From: Polluticaenibacter yanchengensis | Lineage (GTDB): Bacteria > Bacteroidota > Bacteroidia > Chitinophagales > Chitinophagaceae | Reading direction: 5' to 3' | DNA: 64,000 nt | NCBI GenBank assembly: GCA_027854065.1 | Contig: JAQGEF010000005.1 | Location: 204,876-268,875 of the forward strand | Shown: in pieces, positions 17,534 through 26,860 of the stretch | How the letters are laid out: each line of letters opens with the position of its first letter | Numbering within the stretch: position 1 is the first letter of the stretch | The notes under the pieces: model-generated | Database searches by the model: none | What the model saw: the letters and a program-made list of their open reading frames with translations, nothing else | Told to the model about the DNA's origin: nothing | Translations under genes and position numbers: made by a program

Positions 17534-17785
17534 TTTACTAATTTTATTCGAAAATAGAAATAAACAACAAGACTTGAATTAATGTTCAGAAAATAATTTC
17601 TCTGATACTATATCTGCCCTATTTTAAATAATAAAATCCCGCTAAATCAGGCTTTTAAAGTGATATTTTTATGTTTTTATTGGTTATCCGGTAATAAAAG
17701 CCCCTTTCTTACTGCTCCATTCTGCCCTTAAATGAAAGCAATTGTTATAAAACACAGAAATGCTGACAATTCGTCAGAAATTGAA

Positions 17786-17793
17786 TATATTTG
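17786..17793 (+). promoter_or_regulatory. -7 box for miaB
   Basis: TATATTTG, about 20 bases before the ATG at 17814. Because this box lies downstream of the earlier in-frame ATG at 17760, it argues for 17814 as the real start. Confidence 0.55.
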
Positions 17794-17813
17794 CAGTTCA
17801 TATTTTTTTGACA

Positions 17814-19271
17814 ATGGTTGAAATACTTGATAACGAACTTAAAGGCCTTACCGGTAACAAAACACACGACGAAGCCCGCCAGGGCGAAGCTTTTGCACCG
17901 GCTGCCGATTTACCCAATATTTTTAAGAAACGTTTTTATATAGAAAGTTATGGCTGTGCCATGAACTTTGCAGATAGCGAGGTAATCGCCTCTATCCTGC
18001 AAAACGAAGGTTTTGGCGCTACCCGGAATACAGAAGAAGCGGATCTGATTTTTATAAATACCTGCAGCATCCGCGAAAAAGCTGAGCAAACCATCCGCAA
18101 ACGTTTAAGCGAACTGAAAAAAGTTAAAAAAACAAATCCCGGTTTATTGGTAGGTGTTTTAGGTTGTATGGCAGAACGTCTGAAATCAAAATTGATTGAA
18201 GAAGAAAAACTGGTGGATATTGTTGTAGGCCCGGATGCTTACAGGACCATTCCGCAACTTATTGAAGAAGCTGAAACCGGCCAGAAAGCTGTCAACGTTT
18301 TATTGAGCCGTGAGGAAACTTATGCCGATATCAGCCCTATTCGTTTAAATAGTAACGGCGTTACCTCTTTTGTAAGTATTATGCGTGGTTGCAACAATAT
18401 GTGCAGTTTCTGCGTAGTGCCGTTTACAAGAGGCAGGGAAAGAAGCCGCCCGGCAGACAGTATCATAGCGGAATGTATCGAGTTGTACGAACAAGGGTAT
18501 AAAGAAATTACATTATTAGGACAAAATGTTGACAGTTATCACTTTATACCGGTTAATGGCAATGATAGTGAAGCAGTAAGTTTTGCCAGATTAATGGAAC
18601 GTGTCGCCTTAATTTCCCCGGATTTGCGGGTACGTTTCAGCACTTCGCATCCTAAAGATATTACCGACGAAGTACTGTACACCATGGCTAAGTACGAAAA
18701 TATTTGTAATTACATACACTTACCGGTTCAAAGCGGCAATACCCGCGTATTACAAATGATGAACCGTACCTATACCCGTGAGTGGTACAAAGCAAAAGTG
18801 GACAGGATCAGGGAGATTTTACCGGACTGCGGTATTTCATCTGATATCATTGCCGGTTTTTGTACCGAAACCGAAAAAGAACACCAGGATACTTTAAGCA
18901 TTATCGAATATAGTCAGTTCGACTTAAGTTATATGTACTTCTATAGCGAACGTCCGGGCACTTTAGCAGCTCGCCGTTATCCGGATGATATACCATTAGA
19001 AGTAAAAAAACGTCGCCTTGCTGAAATTATTGAACTTCAGAATGAGATTTCTTACCAAAGCAATATTAAAGACCTTGGCAAAGTATTTAAAGTTTTAATT
19101 GAAGGTAACAGTAAGAAAAATGAGAACGAATGGATGGGACGTAACAGCGCCAGCAAAGTGTTGGTCTTCCCTAAAGGAGATTATAATTTACAAAAAGGCG
19201 ATTATGTAAATGTACGGGTAACAGATTGTTCCAAAGGTACATTAATAGGTAAAGTAGAATCACTTAATTAA
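17814..19271 (+). CDS. miaB: tRNA-2-methylthio-N6-dimethylallyladenosine synthase MiaB
   Basis: This protein has 485 residues from the preferred start. It adds a methylthio group to isopentenyl-A37 of tRNAs. The N-terminal UPF0004 domain is present ([16 protein letters not shown], with its cluster cysteines). A radical-SAM core shows the CxxxCxxC motif at C193, C197 and C200 ([10 protein letters not shown]), and a C-terminal TRAM domain ends in [25 protein letters not shown] is typical of MiaB. The open frame extends 18 codons upstream to 17760, but the promoter box sits within that extension. The next gene is a sigma-54 activator 60 bases downstream. Confidence 0.96.
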   Translation: MVEILDNELKGLTGNKTHDEARQGEAFAPAADLPNIFKKRFYIESYGCAMNFADSEVIASILQNEGFGATRNTEEADLIFINTCSIREKAEQTIRKRLSELKKVKKTNPGLLVGVLGCMAERLKSKLIEEEKLVDIVVGPDAYRTIPQLIEEAETGQKAVNVLLSREETYADISPIRLNSNGVTSFVSIMRGCNNMCSFCVVPFTRGRERSRPADSIIAECIELYEQGYKEITLLGQNVDSYHFIPVNGNDSEAVSFARLMERVALISPDLRVRFSTSHPKDITDEVLYTMAKYENICNYIHLPVQSGNTRVLQMMNRTYTREWYKAKVDRIREILPDCGISSDIIAGFCTETEKEHQDTLSIIEYSQFDLSYMYFYSERPGTLAARRYPDDIPLEVKKRRLAEIIELQNEISYQSNIKDLGKVFKVLIEGNSKKNENEWMGRNSASKVLVFPKGDYNLQKGDYVNVRVTDCSKGTLIGKVESLN

Positions 19272-19331
19272 ATGACTATAGATACTTTATGGAAAATACA
19301 TAAAGTGTTTATTCAAATATAAATCTGCGAA

Positions 19332-20642
19332 ATGACAGACATTCAGGCCATTAAAAACAGATTTGGTATAATAGGAAATTCACCTTTATTGAACCATGCT
19401 TTAAATGTAGCGGTACAAGTGGCCGGTACAGATTTAAGCGTATTGATAAACGGTGAAAGCGGCGTTGGTAAAGAAGTTTTTTCGCAAATTATCCATTCTC
19501 TTTCTGCCAGAAAGCATAATAATTTTATTGCCGTAAACTGTGGCGCTATTCCAGAAGGAACGATCGACAGTGAATTATTCGGACATGAAAAAGGCGCTTT
19601 CACCGGTGCAGCAGACAGCCGGAAAGGTTATTTTGAAACGGTGAATGGCGGTACCATTTTTTTAGATGAAATTGGTGAAATGCCTTTAGGCACCCAGGCC
19701 CGTTTGCTGCGCGTATTGGAAAGCGGAGAATACATACGTGTCGGCTCCTCCAAAGTACAAAAAACAGATGTTCGTGTAATAGCAGCCACTAACCGCGATT
19801 TGCTGGAGCAGGCCAATGCAGGCAAATTCCGCCTGGACCTGTACTACCGTTTAAACTCAGTGCCTATCCGCATCCCGGCATTGCGCGACAGGAAAGAGGA
19901 TATTCCGATTATGTTCCGCAAATTCGTCATTGATTTTGCCGAGCGTTATAAAACCACGCCTGTTCAGTTAAATGAGGATGCGAAGACCATGCTGATGAAT
20001 TATCCATGGCGGGGAAATGTGCGCGAACTTAAAAATATAGCAGAACAGATAAGCGTCCTAAGCCGGGAGAAATTAGTAACAGCCAGTGACTTACAGCAAT
20101 TCCTTAGCGAAAACCCTTCTAACCTGCCGGTACTGGCAGGGGCCGTAAACACCAGTGCAGGTAATGGTTATGTGAGTGAAACTACTTTTGCTACTGAGCG
20201 CGATATCCTGTACAAGTTCATTTTCGATATGAAAAAGGACCTGAACGAATTAAAACGCATGTTTGTAGAGTTGGTGCAAAACCCAGGTTCGGTAAAAAAT
20301 GCCGCTTCGTTCATGAATGAGAACTTTATAGACGAGCATCCTTTAGAAGCAGCCATTCAACGGCCGGCCATCAATGCAGGCAGTTCACCAACCGTGCAAC
20401 CGGCGCAACCTTTTATCATACATAACAGCAGTAGCAGTAATACGATTACGAGCAAGCCAGCTGATTACGACGATCACGAGCATGTAGAAGAGTCCCTGAA
20501 CCTGATGGATATGGAAAAAGACCTGATTATTAAGGCATTAAAAAAGCATAAAAGTAAACGGAAAGATGCTGCTTTAGACCTTGGTATCAGCGAACGGACG
20601 CTTTACAGGAAATTAAAGGAATACGATATTGAGGATATGTAA
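19332..20642 (+). CDS. Sigma-54-dependent activator lacking a sensory domain
   Basis: This 436-residue protein starts directly with the AAA+ domain. Walker A is GESGVGKE (41-48), the sigma-54 contact loop GAFTGA is at 88-93, and Walker B is GGTIFLDE (106-113); the R-finger region (NRDLL, LYYRLN) is intact. A linker rich in Ser, Pro and Asn (about 255-390) precedes a Fis-type helix-turn-helix at the C-terminus (RKDAALDLGISERTLYRKLK). There is no receiver, GAF or PAS domain, so activity is probably controlled by level or by a partner. It precedes lptE, an unknown gene and secG, an arrangement I recall as common in Bacteroidota; it may regulate envelope genes. Confidence 0.92.
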   Translation: MTDIQAIKNRFGIIGNSPLLNHALNVAVQVAGTDLSVLINGESGVGKEVFSQIIHSLSARKHNNFIAVNCGAIPEGTIDSELFGHEKGAFTGAADSRKGYFETVNGGTIFLDEIGEMPLGTQARLLRVLESGEYIRVGSSKVQKTDVRVIAATNRDLLEQANAGKFRLDLYYRLNSVPIRIPALRDRKEDIPIMFRKFVIDFAERYKTTPVQLNEDAKTMLMNYPWRGNVRELKNIAEQISVLSREKLVTASDLQQFLSENPSNLPVLAGAVNTSAGNGYVSETTFATERDILYKFIFDMKKDLNELKRMFVELVQNPGSVKNAASFMNENFIDEHPLEAAIQRPAINAGSSPTVQPAQPFIIHNSSSSNTITSKPADYDDHEHVEESLNLMDMEKDLIIKALKKHKSKRKDAALDLGISERTLYRKLKEYDIEDM

Positions 20643-21052
20643 TATCATTGATATACTTTAAGTTATAAAAATTATTTAAAGTACTATATGGGGCTGTCAG
20701 CAATGATATTTCATTCAACTTTTGTCCGGGCTAATGTGGGGTGCCGTCCCGTGCGGTTACAAAATAAGCCAATATTCTTTAGAAATTTCAGGCTGTTAGA
20801 TAACACCGAACGGGACCGTCGCTTAAGCGCCGCCCACTATATCCCGCAGCCTTTGAACATCTGAAATTTTATTCAACAATCCAATTATAAGAAACTCCTA
20901 ACAATACGAATGATATGGAGGGAATAAATTTGAGTAAGTTTGTTTAGGTAATAAATAGGTTTTGATAACAAATCACCAGTAATATCAATCCATTACATTA
21001 CCGGACTAAGAAAAGAAGCAATTAAAGTTTATAAATAATTATAATTTACAAA
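20643..21052. other. Gene-free stretch with a GC-rich element
   Basis: These 410 bases contain a weak inverted repeat just after the activator gene (TACTTTAA at 20654, TTAAAGTA at 20676) and the repeat element at 20690-20851. The last 200 bases before lptE are AT-rich with no clear gene. Confidence 0.7.
20690..20851 (+). repeat. GC-rich intergenic element, copy 2
   Basis: It begins GGGGCTGTCAGCAATGATAT and ends ATCCCGCAGCC, sharing termini with the other family members. The interior carries GTGCCGTCCCGT and its partner ACGGGACCGTC, an internal inverted repeat. Confidence 0.7.
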
Positions 21053-21574
21053 ATGTTGGCATCATTGCACAGGCGACAAAGTGTTTTAATGATATTGATT
21101 GGTTTAGTCACCATCTTCTTATCAGGTTGCAAGATATATACCTTTAAAGATATCAGTATCCCGGCAGAGATTAAAACGGTAAAACTTCGTTTAATTGAAA
21201 ACAGGGCCCGCTATATCAATCCATTGCTGGCACCAACCCTTACCAATCGTTTACAGGAGAAAATTGTAGGCCAGACAAAGCTAAACCGGGTGGAAGGTGA
21301 TGATGCGGACTGGTTAATAACAGGAACAATTACCGATTACTCTGTCACCACTTCCGGCATTGCCAACCAGGCAGCCAGCCTGAACCAGTTAAATGTCACC
21401 GTACAGATAAAATTAAAGGATAACGTGAACCAGAAAGAAGAGGAATATTCTGTCAACAAAATGTTCTCTTTTGCCGCCAGTTTATCTTTGGACCAGGCAG
21501 AAGCCTCTTTAAATGAGGAAATCATTAAGGGTTTGACCGATGAAGTTTTCAACAGATTATTTTCCAATTGGTAA
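21053..21574 (+). CDS. lptE: LPS-assembly lipoprotein, LptE family
   Basis: This 173-residue lipoprotein precursor has the lipobox FLSGC, placing the lipidated Cys at residue 26. The mature part matches the LptE fold of Bacteroidota: YTFKDISIPAEIKTVKLRLIE, then PTLTNRLQEKI, and a strand-rich middle (ADWLITGTITDYSVT). LptE plugs the LptD barrel and helps insert lipopolysaccharide into the outer membrane. Position after the sigma-54 activator and before secG supports the call. An upstream Met-rich leader makes the exact start slightly uncertain (Met13 is also possible). Confidence 0.88.
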   Translation: MLASLHRRQSVLMILIGLVTIFLSGCKIYTFKDISIPAEIKTVKLRLIENRARYINPLLAPTLTNRLQEKIVGQTKLNRVEGDDADWLITGTITDYSVTTSGIANQAASLNQLNVTVQIKLKDNVNQKEEEYSVNKMFSFAASLSLDQAEASLNEEIIKGLTDEVFNRLFSNW

Positions 21575-21594
21575 TTGTATTATTTTAGCAACCA

Positions 21595-22536
21595 ATGAAC
21601 AGCGTATTACAAGAAATAAAAAGTACATTTCATCTGCAAATGACAGATTCTTTTGAAGCTGTTGATTTTGGTGAAGAAATGCGTGACTTGCTTAAGGAAT
21701 ACCCATGGTTTGGCCTGGGATGGCTGACAATAGCCACCGAATCAGATATTAAGATCCAGCAAAAAGCCAATCTTTGGTACAACAATTCATTTTTACTGAA
21801 TAGTTTGTTGCAAGGCTCAGAAAGTTCTGAAAACTGGCTAAAAGAAGCACTGCTGGACCTGGATACTTTGCCATTGGTAGAGAAAGAAGAAGCGGATTTA
21901 AACGAAGCAATAGAAGAAATAGAATTAAAAACCGAAATCGCACCGGAATTACCGGAAACATTCAATGAAGAATTGACTGCTGCTGGTGTGAATAACAAAG
22001 CAACAGAGCCGGGTACAATAATAACGGAAGCAATAATTGAAGCCGGGGAAATACAGCCCCAGCAGCAAGAAATGCCTGATGAAACAGCGCTTAATCCGCT
22101 CAGTGAAACGGCTGAAAAGATTCTCGCCACCCTGCAGAGCATCAATTTAGAAGATGATGAAAATGCCGCCAAACAAAAGCTATCTTATGAAACCTACCAT
22201 ATTATAGATTATTTTGCCAGCCAGGGTATAGAGATCACCGCTGAAGACCTGAACAAAGATAGTTTTGGCAAACAGGTAAAAAGTTTTACGCAGTGGCTGA
22301 AAACAACAAAAAAGATTGTTCAGAACGCCTATAACGAAGGGCCGATTGACCCATTGGTAGAGGCGCAGGCAAAAGCGTCTTTATCAGAAAAAGAAGTTTT
22401 AACCGAAGCAATGGCACAGGTTTTAGTAAAACAGGGAAAAAATCGTAAAGCAATAGAGCTTTATGGAAAATTAATCTTGTTATATCCTGAAAAATCCCAT
22501 TACTTTGCAAACCGTATAAAAGAAATTAACGAATAA
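21595..22536 (+). CDS. Unknown acidic protein with C-terminal repeat-like helices
   Basis: This 313-residue protein is not recognised. It lacks a signal peptide. The N-terminal 75 residues contain a WFGLGWLTIA segment. Residues about 95-180 are low-complexity and very acidic (Glu, Ala, Pro), likely disordered. The C-terminal 60 residues (LTEAMAQVLVKQGKNRKAIE, then LYPEKSHYFANRI) look like one or two TPR-like helices. It lies 20 bases after lptE and 7 bases before secG, so it belongs to their operon and may help in envelope biogenesis or secretion; that role is inference. Confidence 0.85.
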   Translation: MNSVLQEIKSTFHLQMTDSFEAVDFGEEMRDLLKEYPWFGLGWLTIATESDIKIQQKANLWYNNSFLLNSLLQGSESSENWLKEALLDLDTLPLVEKEEADLNEAIEEIELKTEIAPELPETFNEELTAAGVNNKATEPGTIITEAIIEAGEIQPQQQEMPDETALNPLSETAEKILATLQSINLEDDENAAKQKLSYETYHIIDYFASQGIEITAEDLNKDSFGKQVKSFTQWLKTTKKIVQNAYNEGPIDPLVEAQAKASLSEKEVLTEAMAQVLVKQGKNRKAIELYGKLILLYPEKSHYFANRIKEINE

Positions 22537-22543
22537 ACTGATT

Positions 22544-22912
22544 ATGGTTATTTTATTTTTAGTATTAATAGTAATTGCTTGTTTAATCTTAGGTTTTGTT
22601 ATCTTAATTCAAAATCCTAAAGGTGGTGGTTTAAGCGGCAGCATGGCTGGTATTGGTAACCAGTTCATGGGTGTTGACCAAACGAATAAAGTATTGGATA
22701 AAGCTACATGGATCTTCGTAACAATTATTGCATTGTTATGTATCAGTAGCTCTGTATTTATAAAAGACGGAACATCTAAATCCGGTAAAAGCACTTTAGA
22801 TAACATTCCTACTACAGGTGCAGGCGTTACTGCTCCGGCGGCGGCCCCTGAAGCACCGGCAAATACAGTTGACACAAATGGTCAACCGGTAAGTACAACG
22901 CCAACTAAATAA
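22544..22912 (+). CDS. secG: Preprotein translocase subunit SecG
   Basis: This 122-residue protein has two membrane helices (about 2-20 and 54-70) separated by the family motif IQNPKGGGLSG (23-33). The FMGVDQTNKVLDKAT loop is typical of Bacteroidota SecG. The C-terminal tail is long and rich in Ala, Pro and Thr. SecG stabilises SecYE during export. It is the last gene of the lptE operon and is followed by a terminator. Confidence 0.94.
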   Translation: MVILFLVLIVIACLILGFVILIQNPKGGGLSGSMAGIGNQFMGVDQTNKVLDKATWIFVTIIALLCISSSVFIKDGTSKSGKSTLDNIPTTGAGVTAPAAAPEAPANTVDTNGQPVSTTPTK

Positions 22913-22937
22913 TATTTCTACAATATTTAACGATACT

Positions 22938-22963
22938 AAAGGTTGCTAATAGAGCAACCTTTT
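22938..22963 (+). terminator. Terminator after secG
   Basis: AAAGGTTGCT and AGCAACCTTT form a perfect 10-bp stem with a 5-base loop and a following T-run. Confidence 0.85.
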
Positions 22964-23004
22964 CGTGTTTAAACTATCTTAGTCTTTAATAAAGCTCCTG
23001 ATTA

Positions 23005-24288
23005 ATGCCTGTTAGAATCTTCATTATAATATTTACCTTCATATCGGTATATACAAGTGCACAACCGTTTTATATTAAAGACAGCATCCGGTCGGATAAG
23101 GCGAGGAAAGAAGTTCAGGATAAACTATATACCAATATAAAAACGTTTTCAAACTACCTGGACACTTTCAAATTCTCCAACGATGAAGAGCAATTGGAAA
23201 TGCTGGAACTGATGCTTTGGGAGATTAACCAATACAGCATCAATAATCCATCTATAGAACGCGGCATTACAGAGTTGATGAAAAATTACGAGGTACTTCC
23301 ACCCTATTTCCAGACAACAATGCTGGAACTGGTGTATGGATTATACCCTGAACAATTTTATTCCCGGATTTATAAGCTGGTGCCCAAACTGAAGACCACC
23401 CGCGATTTCGCCATCGCTGCCAGGTATCTCTTTAATCAAAAGCCAACTAAAGAGAATTATGAATATATTACTGAAGCCGGTAAAAATTTAACGACCAATC
23501 CGCGCCAGCAATGGCAACTTAAGACTTTATTGAAAAACCTTACAGATACCGGCAACATCATCCTGCCCGACTTAGATAGTTTGTTTGCATGGCAGCGGAC
23601 GCATGGCTTTAAAGTGATCTACAGTTTCCAGCGTAAGAACAGGCGATACCCGGGCATGGCTGTTCTGCAGAATAATGATGGCAGTTTTTACCAGGACTCC
23701 GGCAACCAGGTTGCGGTATTTCCCCAGTTGGCAAAAGCAGCTTCAGGATTACCTTATTTTGTAACGAACGGCAATACGCCGCAAGGCATTTATTCCATTA
23801 AGGGAACGGCGATATCCCGCAATACGTTCCTGGGGCCAACACCAAATATACAGGCCAAAATGATGTATGAAGTGGACCGTCAAACCTTTTCTCACGATAT
23901 TTATTGTTTATCGGATCTGGATTCATCGGAATATTTCTACAGGCGGTTTGTGCCGCAAAACTGGCAGAACTGGAACGGCTTAATGGAAGCTTTCGATGCA
24001 GGTAAAATCGGTCGTTCGGAAATTATTATTCATGGTTCTGTTATGGACAGAAGATGGAGTGCCGGTAAGACTTATGCACCTTATATACCAACGCTGGGTT
24101 GCATTACCGGGCTTGAGATATGGGATGAGCATTCCGGAAAACTTATTACAAGTACGCAACTGGACCTGGTCAATGCATTTACAGCATCGCCTGATCCCAG
24201 GGGATTTTTAATAGTAATAGACCTGGACAATAAAGAAGCGCCGGTCAACTTTGCAGAATTAATGCAGCTCATTAATAAAAATAAGTAA
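23005..24288 (+). CDS. Secreted protein with L,D-transpeptidase (YkuD)-like signature
   Basis: This 427-residue protein begins with a signal peptide ending near TSAQ (residue 19). Residues 20-190 are helical and unassigned. The last third contains EIIIHGS followed about 20 residues later by PTLGCITG, spacing like the HG and GC elements of YkuD L,D-transpeptidases, whose cysteine is catalytic. The preceding glycine-rich stretch (TPQGIYSIKG) also resembles that family, where the substrate-facing loop reads TPxGxYxI. A periplasmic role in peptidoglycan cross-linking or lipoprotein attachment is therefore likely but not proven. The canonical SHGC is replaced by TLGC. It is a single gene between the secG terminator and a bidirectional terminator. 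Confidence 0.65.
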   Translation: MPVRIFIIIFTFISVYTSAQPFYIKDSIRSDKARKEVQDKLYTNIKTFSNYLDTFKFSNDEEQLEMLELMLWEINQYSINNPSIERGITELMKNYEVLPPYFQTTMLELVYGLYPEQFYSRIYKLVPKLKTTRDFAIAARYLFNQKPTKENYEYITEAGKNLTTNPRQQWQLKTLLKNLTDTGNIILPDLDSLFAWQRTHGFKVIYSFQRKNRRYPGMAVLQNNDGSFYQDSGNQVAVFPQLAKAASGLPYFVTNGNTPQGIYSIKGTAISRNTFLGPTPNIQAKMMYEVDRQTFSHDIYCLSDLDSSEYFYRRFVPQNWQNWNGLMEAFDAGKIGRSEIIIHGSVMDRRWSAGKTYAPYIPTLGCITGLEIWDEHSGKLITSTQLDLVNAFTASPDPRGFLIVIDLDNKEAPVNFAELMQLINKNK

Positions 24289-24317
24289 ATAGTTCCATTG
24301 ATATTTTAATGTTCAAA

Positions 24318-24459
24318 GGCTGCGGCGGACAGCAGGCGGGCGCGCCTTGCGCCCGGTACGAGCACGTATAAGCCCGGCTACTGGTGTGCGCAACGCGAGT
24401 ACGTTACCCTGCAGTACGCCGGACTAATGCCGTACCGTATTACCAATGCTCGTAGCCCC
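24318..24459 (-). repeat. GC-rich intergenic element, copy 3
   Basis: It begins GGCTGCGGCGGACAGCAGGC and its inverse starts GGGGCTACGAGC. It is the closest relative of the copy at 7755-7897, in opposite orientation. It lies between two convergent genes. Confidence 0.75.
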
Positions 24460-24465
24460 AAATAC

Positions 24466-24495
24466 AAAATGCCCGGCTACAACCGGGCATTTTTA
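24466..24495. terminator. Bidirectional terminator
   Basis: AAAATGCCCGG pairs with CCGGGCATTTT around CTACAA. With T-runs on both strands it can stop both the plus-strand 23005 gene and the minus-strand clpP gene. Confidence 0.85.
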
Positions 24496-24514
24496 TATAC
24501 AAACAGCAATTGTA

Positions 24515-25147
24515 TTAAATTTTCTCCAGGATACCGTCCACAATACCATATTCGATGCTTTCTTTGGCATCCATCCAGTAATCGCGGTCAAAATCCTTAA
24601 GAATTCTTTCAACAGTCTGCCCTGTATTTTGCGCTAATATTTTTGCACCCATTATTTTTGCTTTCTGTATCTGTAGTGCCATAATTTCCAGGTCCGCACT
24701 GGTACCACGGCCACCACCACTTGGCTGATGGATCATTACCTCGCCACTTGGGAAAATAAAACGGCGACCTTTGGTACCACCACTTAATAATATGGATCCC
24801 ATACTGGCAGCCATACCCATGCACACTGTACTTACCGGGCTTTGTATCATTTGCATCGTATCGTAAACAACCATACCACTGGTAACAGAACCACCCGGGC
24901 TGCTGATATAAAATGTAATTTCTTTACCAGGATCGATCGCATCCAGGTACAATAAACGCGCAGTTATATCCTTGCAGCTTTTATCGTCCACTACGCCCCA
25001 AAGAAAAATCTTGCGTTGCTCAATGAACTTTTTATCGAACTGCCAGCCGCTGAACATTTTCTCCATGTTTATTTCCGGAGTACCTGTTGACGGTTCTTCT
25101 TCTTCCTCTTCTTCGTTAAATCTTATATTCTTATTATAAATACTCAT
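24515..25147 (-). CDS. clpP: ATP-dependent Clp protease proteolytic subunit, paralog 2
   Basis: This 210-residue peptidase has the full Ser-His-Asp set: S115 in GMAASMGS, H140 in MIHQPS, D189 in FDRDYW. The N-terminus has an unusual run of seven glutamates (residues 12-18) where other ClpPs carry a short propeptide or axial loop. ClpP forms tetradecameric chambers fed by ClpX or ClpA/C. It lies 26 bases downstream of the first clpP gene, so both are expressed together and may build mixed rings. No clpX is adjacent. Confidence 0.94.
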   Translation of the reverse strand: MSIYNKNIRFNEEEEEEEPSTGTPEINMEKMFSGWQFDKKFIEQRKIFLWGVVDDKSCKDITARLLYLDAIDPGKEITFYISSPGGSVTSGMVVYDTMQMIQSPVSTVCMGMAASMGSILLSGGTKGRRFIFPSGEVMIHQPSGGGRGTSADLEIMALQIQKAKIMGAKILAQNTGQTVERILKDFDRDYWMDAKESIEYGIVDGILEKI

Positions 25148-25173
25148 GTTGTTATATTTTAATTGTACCGGAA

Positions 25174-25911
25174 TTATTTTTTAGCTTTTCTTGGGTTGGT
25201 AATTAATACTTCATCCACTAATCCATATTCTTTTGCTTCAGGGGCCGTTAACCACTTGTCACGGTTGCTATCAATAGCGATCTGCTCTGCGGTCTGACCG
25301 CTGTGATACGCTAAAATATCATATAATTCCTGCTTTAATTTTCTTACTTCATTCACCGTGATCTCTATATCAGAAGCCTGTCCCATAGCACCGGCGCTTG
25401 GCTGGTGGATCATGATACGGCTATGTTGCAAAGCAGTCCTTTTACCTTCGGTACCGGCAGCCATTAATACGGCGCCCATACTGGCAGCGATACCTGTACA
25501 AATAGTACTAACGTCCGGTGTAATGAATTGCATGGTATCGTACATACCTAAACCGGCATACACGCTGCCACCCGGGCTGTTGATGTACATCTGGATATCC
25601 CTGGTACGTTCTGTACTTTCCAAAAACAATAACTGAGCGGTAACAATATTTGCCACTTCGTCAGTAATAGGATATCCCAGGAATATGATCCTGTCCATCA
25701 TTAAGCGGCTGTAAACATCCATTACGGCAATGTTCATTGGTCGCTCTTCTATAATATTTGGTGTTAAAGATGTTATATTAGGAACACCACCGAAACCTGG
25801 AACTGACTGTACCGCCTTTGGTGCACTATGTTTCATATAACTATCCAAAGTATTGCTACTAATGCCGCGATGTTTTACCGCATATCTCTCAAATTCTTTT
25901 CCAAACTCCAT
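25174..25911 (-). CDS. clpP: ATP-dependent Clp protease proteolytic subunit, paralog 1
   Basis: This 245-residue protein is longer than the usual 200 or so because of an N-terminal extension of about 55 residues (rich in Ser, Lys and Pro) before NIAVMDVYSRLMMDRIIFLG. The catalytic triad is intact: S144 (GIAASMGA), H169 (MIHQPS) and D218 (SNRDKW). The extension may be a processed propeptide. It is first in a two-gene clpP operon. A candidate -7 box (TATATTG) lies at 25964-25970. Confidence 0.95.
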   Translation of the reverse strand: MEFGKEFERYAVKHRGISSNTLDSYMKHSAPKAVQSVPGFGGVPNITSLTPNIIEERPMNIAVMDVYSRLMMDRIIFLGYPITDEVANIVTAQLLFLESTERTRDIQMYINSPGGSVYAGLGMYDTMQFITPDVSTICTGIAASMGAVLMAAGTEGKRTALQHSRIMIHQPSAGAMGQASDIEITVNEVRKLKQELYDILAYHSGQTAEQIAIDSNRDKWLTAPEAKEYGLVDEVLITNPRKAKK

Positions 25912-26306
25912 ATATGTGATTTTTCTTTTTGCTTATTAATTTAAATTGATTCTATTGCACCGGCAATATAAGTGTATTTATGCTTTCAAATATTATGCAA
26001 TTGAAAAAAACGGACAAATTGACATAAAAAAACAGGTGAAACTCCGGAGTGAATATGCTTGAAATTATTTTTCGTGATAACTTAGTATAAAGCAATCGTT
26101 TGCATTAATTTAAAAAATATCTAACAATATCCTCTCAATAAACAGCGTTTTAAAATATATTCAAGCACATTAATGGTATTTGGGAAAATATTGAAATATG
26201 AAAAAATGTGGATAACTTTAATAAGTTGCACTGCATCTGTTAAGATTATATTAAATAACTTTAACGGAAATTAATTTCTTCCCTATTAAAAAAGAGAGAA
26301 AATATA
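25912..26306. other. AT-rich divergent intergenic region
   Basis: These 395 bases separate clpP (minus) from a small secreted-protein gene (plus). A likely clpP -7 box lies at 25964-25970. I see no gene or repeat in the remainder. Confidence 0.6.
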
Positions 26307-26765
26307 ATGAAAAATATTTCTATCATTTTAACCTTCGTAATAGCATTCACATTGCTTACTGGTTACAGTGCTACGGCTAAAAATATAAACGACAACGATT
26401 CTTCAGCGATAAACATGGCTGAGAGTAATAAACTGTTAAGTGACTCTATTATAAACGCACAATCACTCTTCGAAAAGAAACAGTACAAAAATGCTGCCAA
26501 AATTTACAACGCTCTTTTTAAAAATACCAGCAGTTATTTTACCATCATCCACGGTATAAACGCAGTAATATGCAACACCAAAATAGGAAACTTTGATTTA
26601 GCATTTAAATACCTGAATAAACTGGTAAAAGAATGCGGATTCTCAAATATCTACCTGCATAAAGATGCTGCCGCATTAAGCAAACTACAGGCAGATAACA
26701 GGTGGAAAGATATTTTGGAAGCAGTGGACCATAATCTTAATGCTTTTACAATATCACATAATTAA
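26307..26765 (+). CDS. Small secreted TPR-like protein
   Basis: This 152-residue protein has a signal peptide (hydrophobic residues 5-22, likely cleaved near ATAK). The mature part holds two or three helical hairpins resembling tetratricopeptide repeats: ESNKLLSDSIINAQSLFEKK, then AAKIYNALFKNTSSYFTIIH, then LAFKYLNKLV. It ends in a short tail after RWKDILEAVD, a form seen in Bacteroidota TPR-containing proteins. Function is unknown. It ends before a bidirectional terminator. Confidence 0.75.
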   Translation: MKNISIILTFVIAFTLLTGYSATAKNINDNDSSAINMAESNKLLSDSIINAQSLFEKKQYKNAAKIYNALFKNTSSYFTIIHGINAVICNTKIGNFDLAFKYLNKLVKECGFSNIYLHKDAAALSKLQADNRWKDILEAVDHNLNAFTISHN

Positions 26766-26810
26766 AAATACCTTGTAGAAGGTTACCATATTTAGGTTTA
26801 AGGGGGAACA

Positions 26811-26838
26811 AAAAAGCGTTATGAAAATAACGCTTTTA
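26811..26838. terminator. Bidirectional terminator
   Basis: AAAAGCGTTAT pairs with ATAACGCTTTT around GAAA, with A/T runs on both sides. It is shared by the plus-strand gene and etfA. Confidence 0.85.
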
Positions 26839-26860
26839 CTTTTTATATATCTTATATATC

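Noticed and set aside
17760-17813. Upstream extension of miaB
   Set aside because: A -7 box lies inside it, and the later start gives the usual N-terminus.
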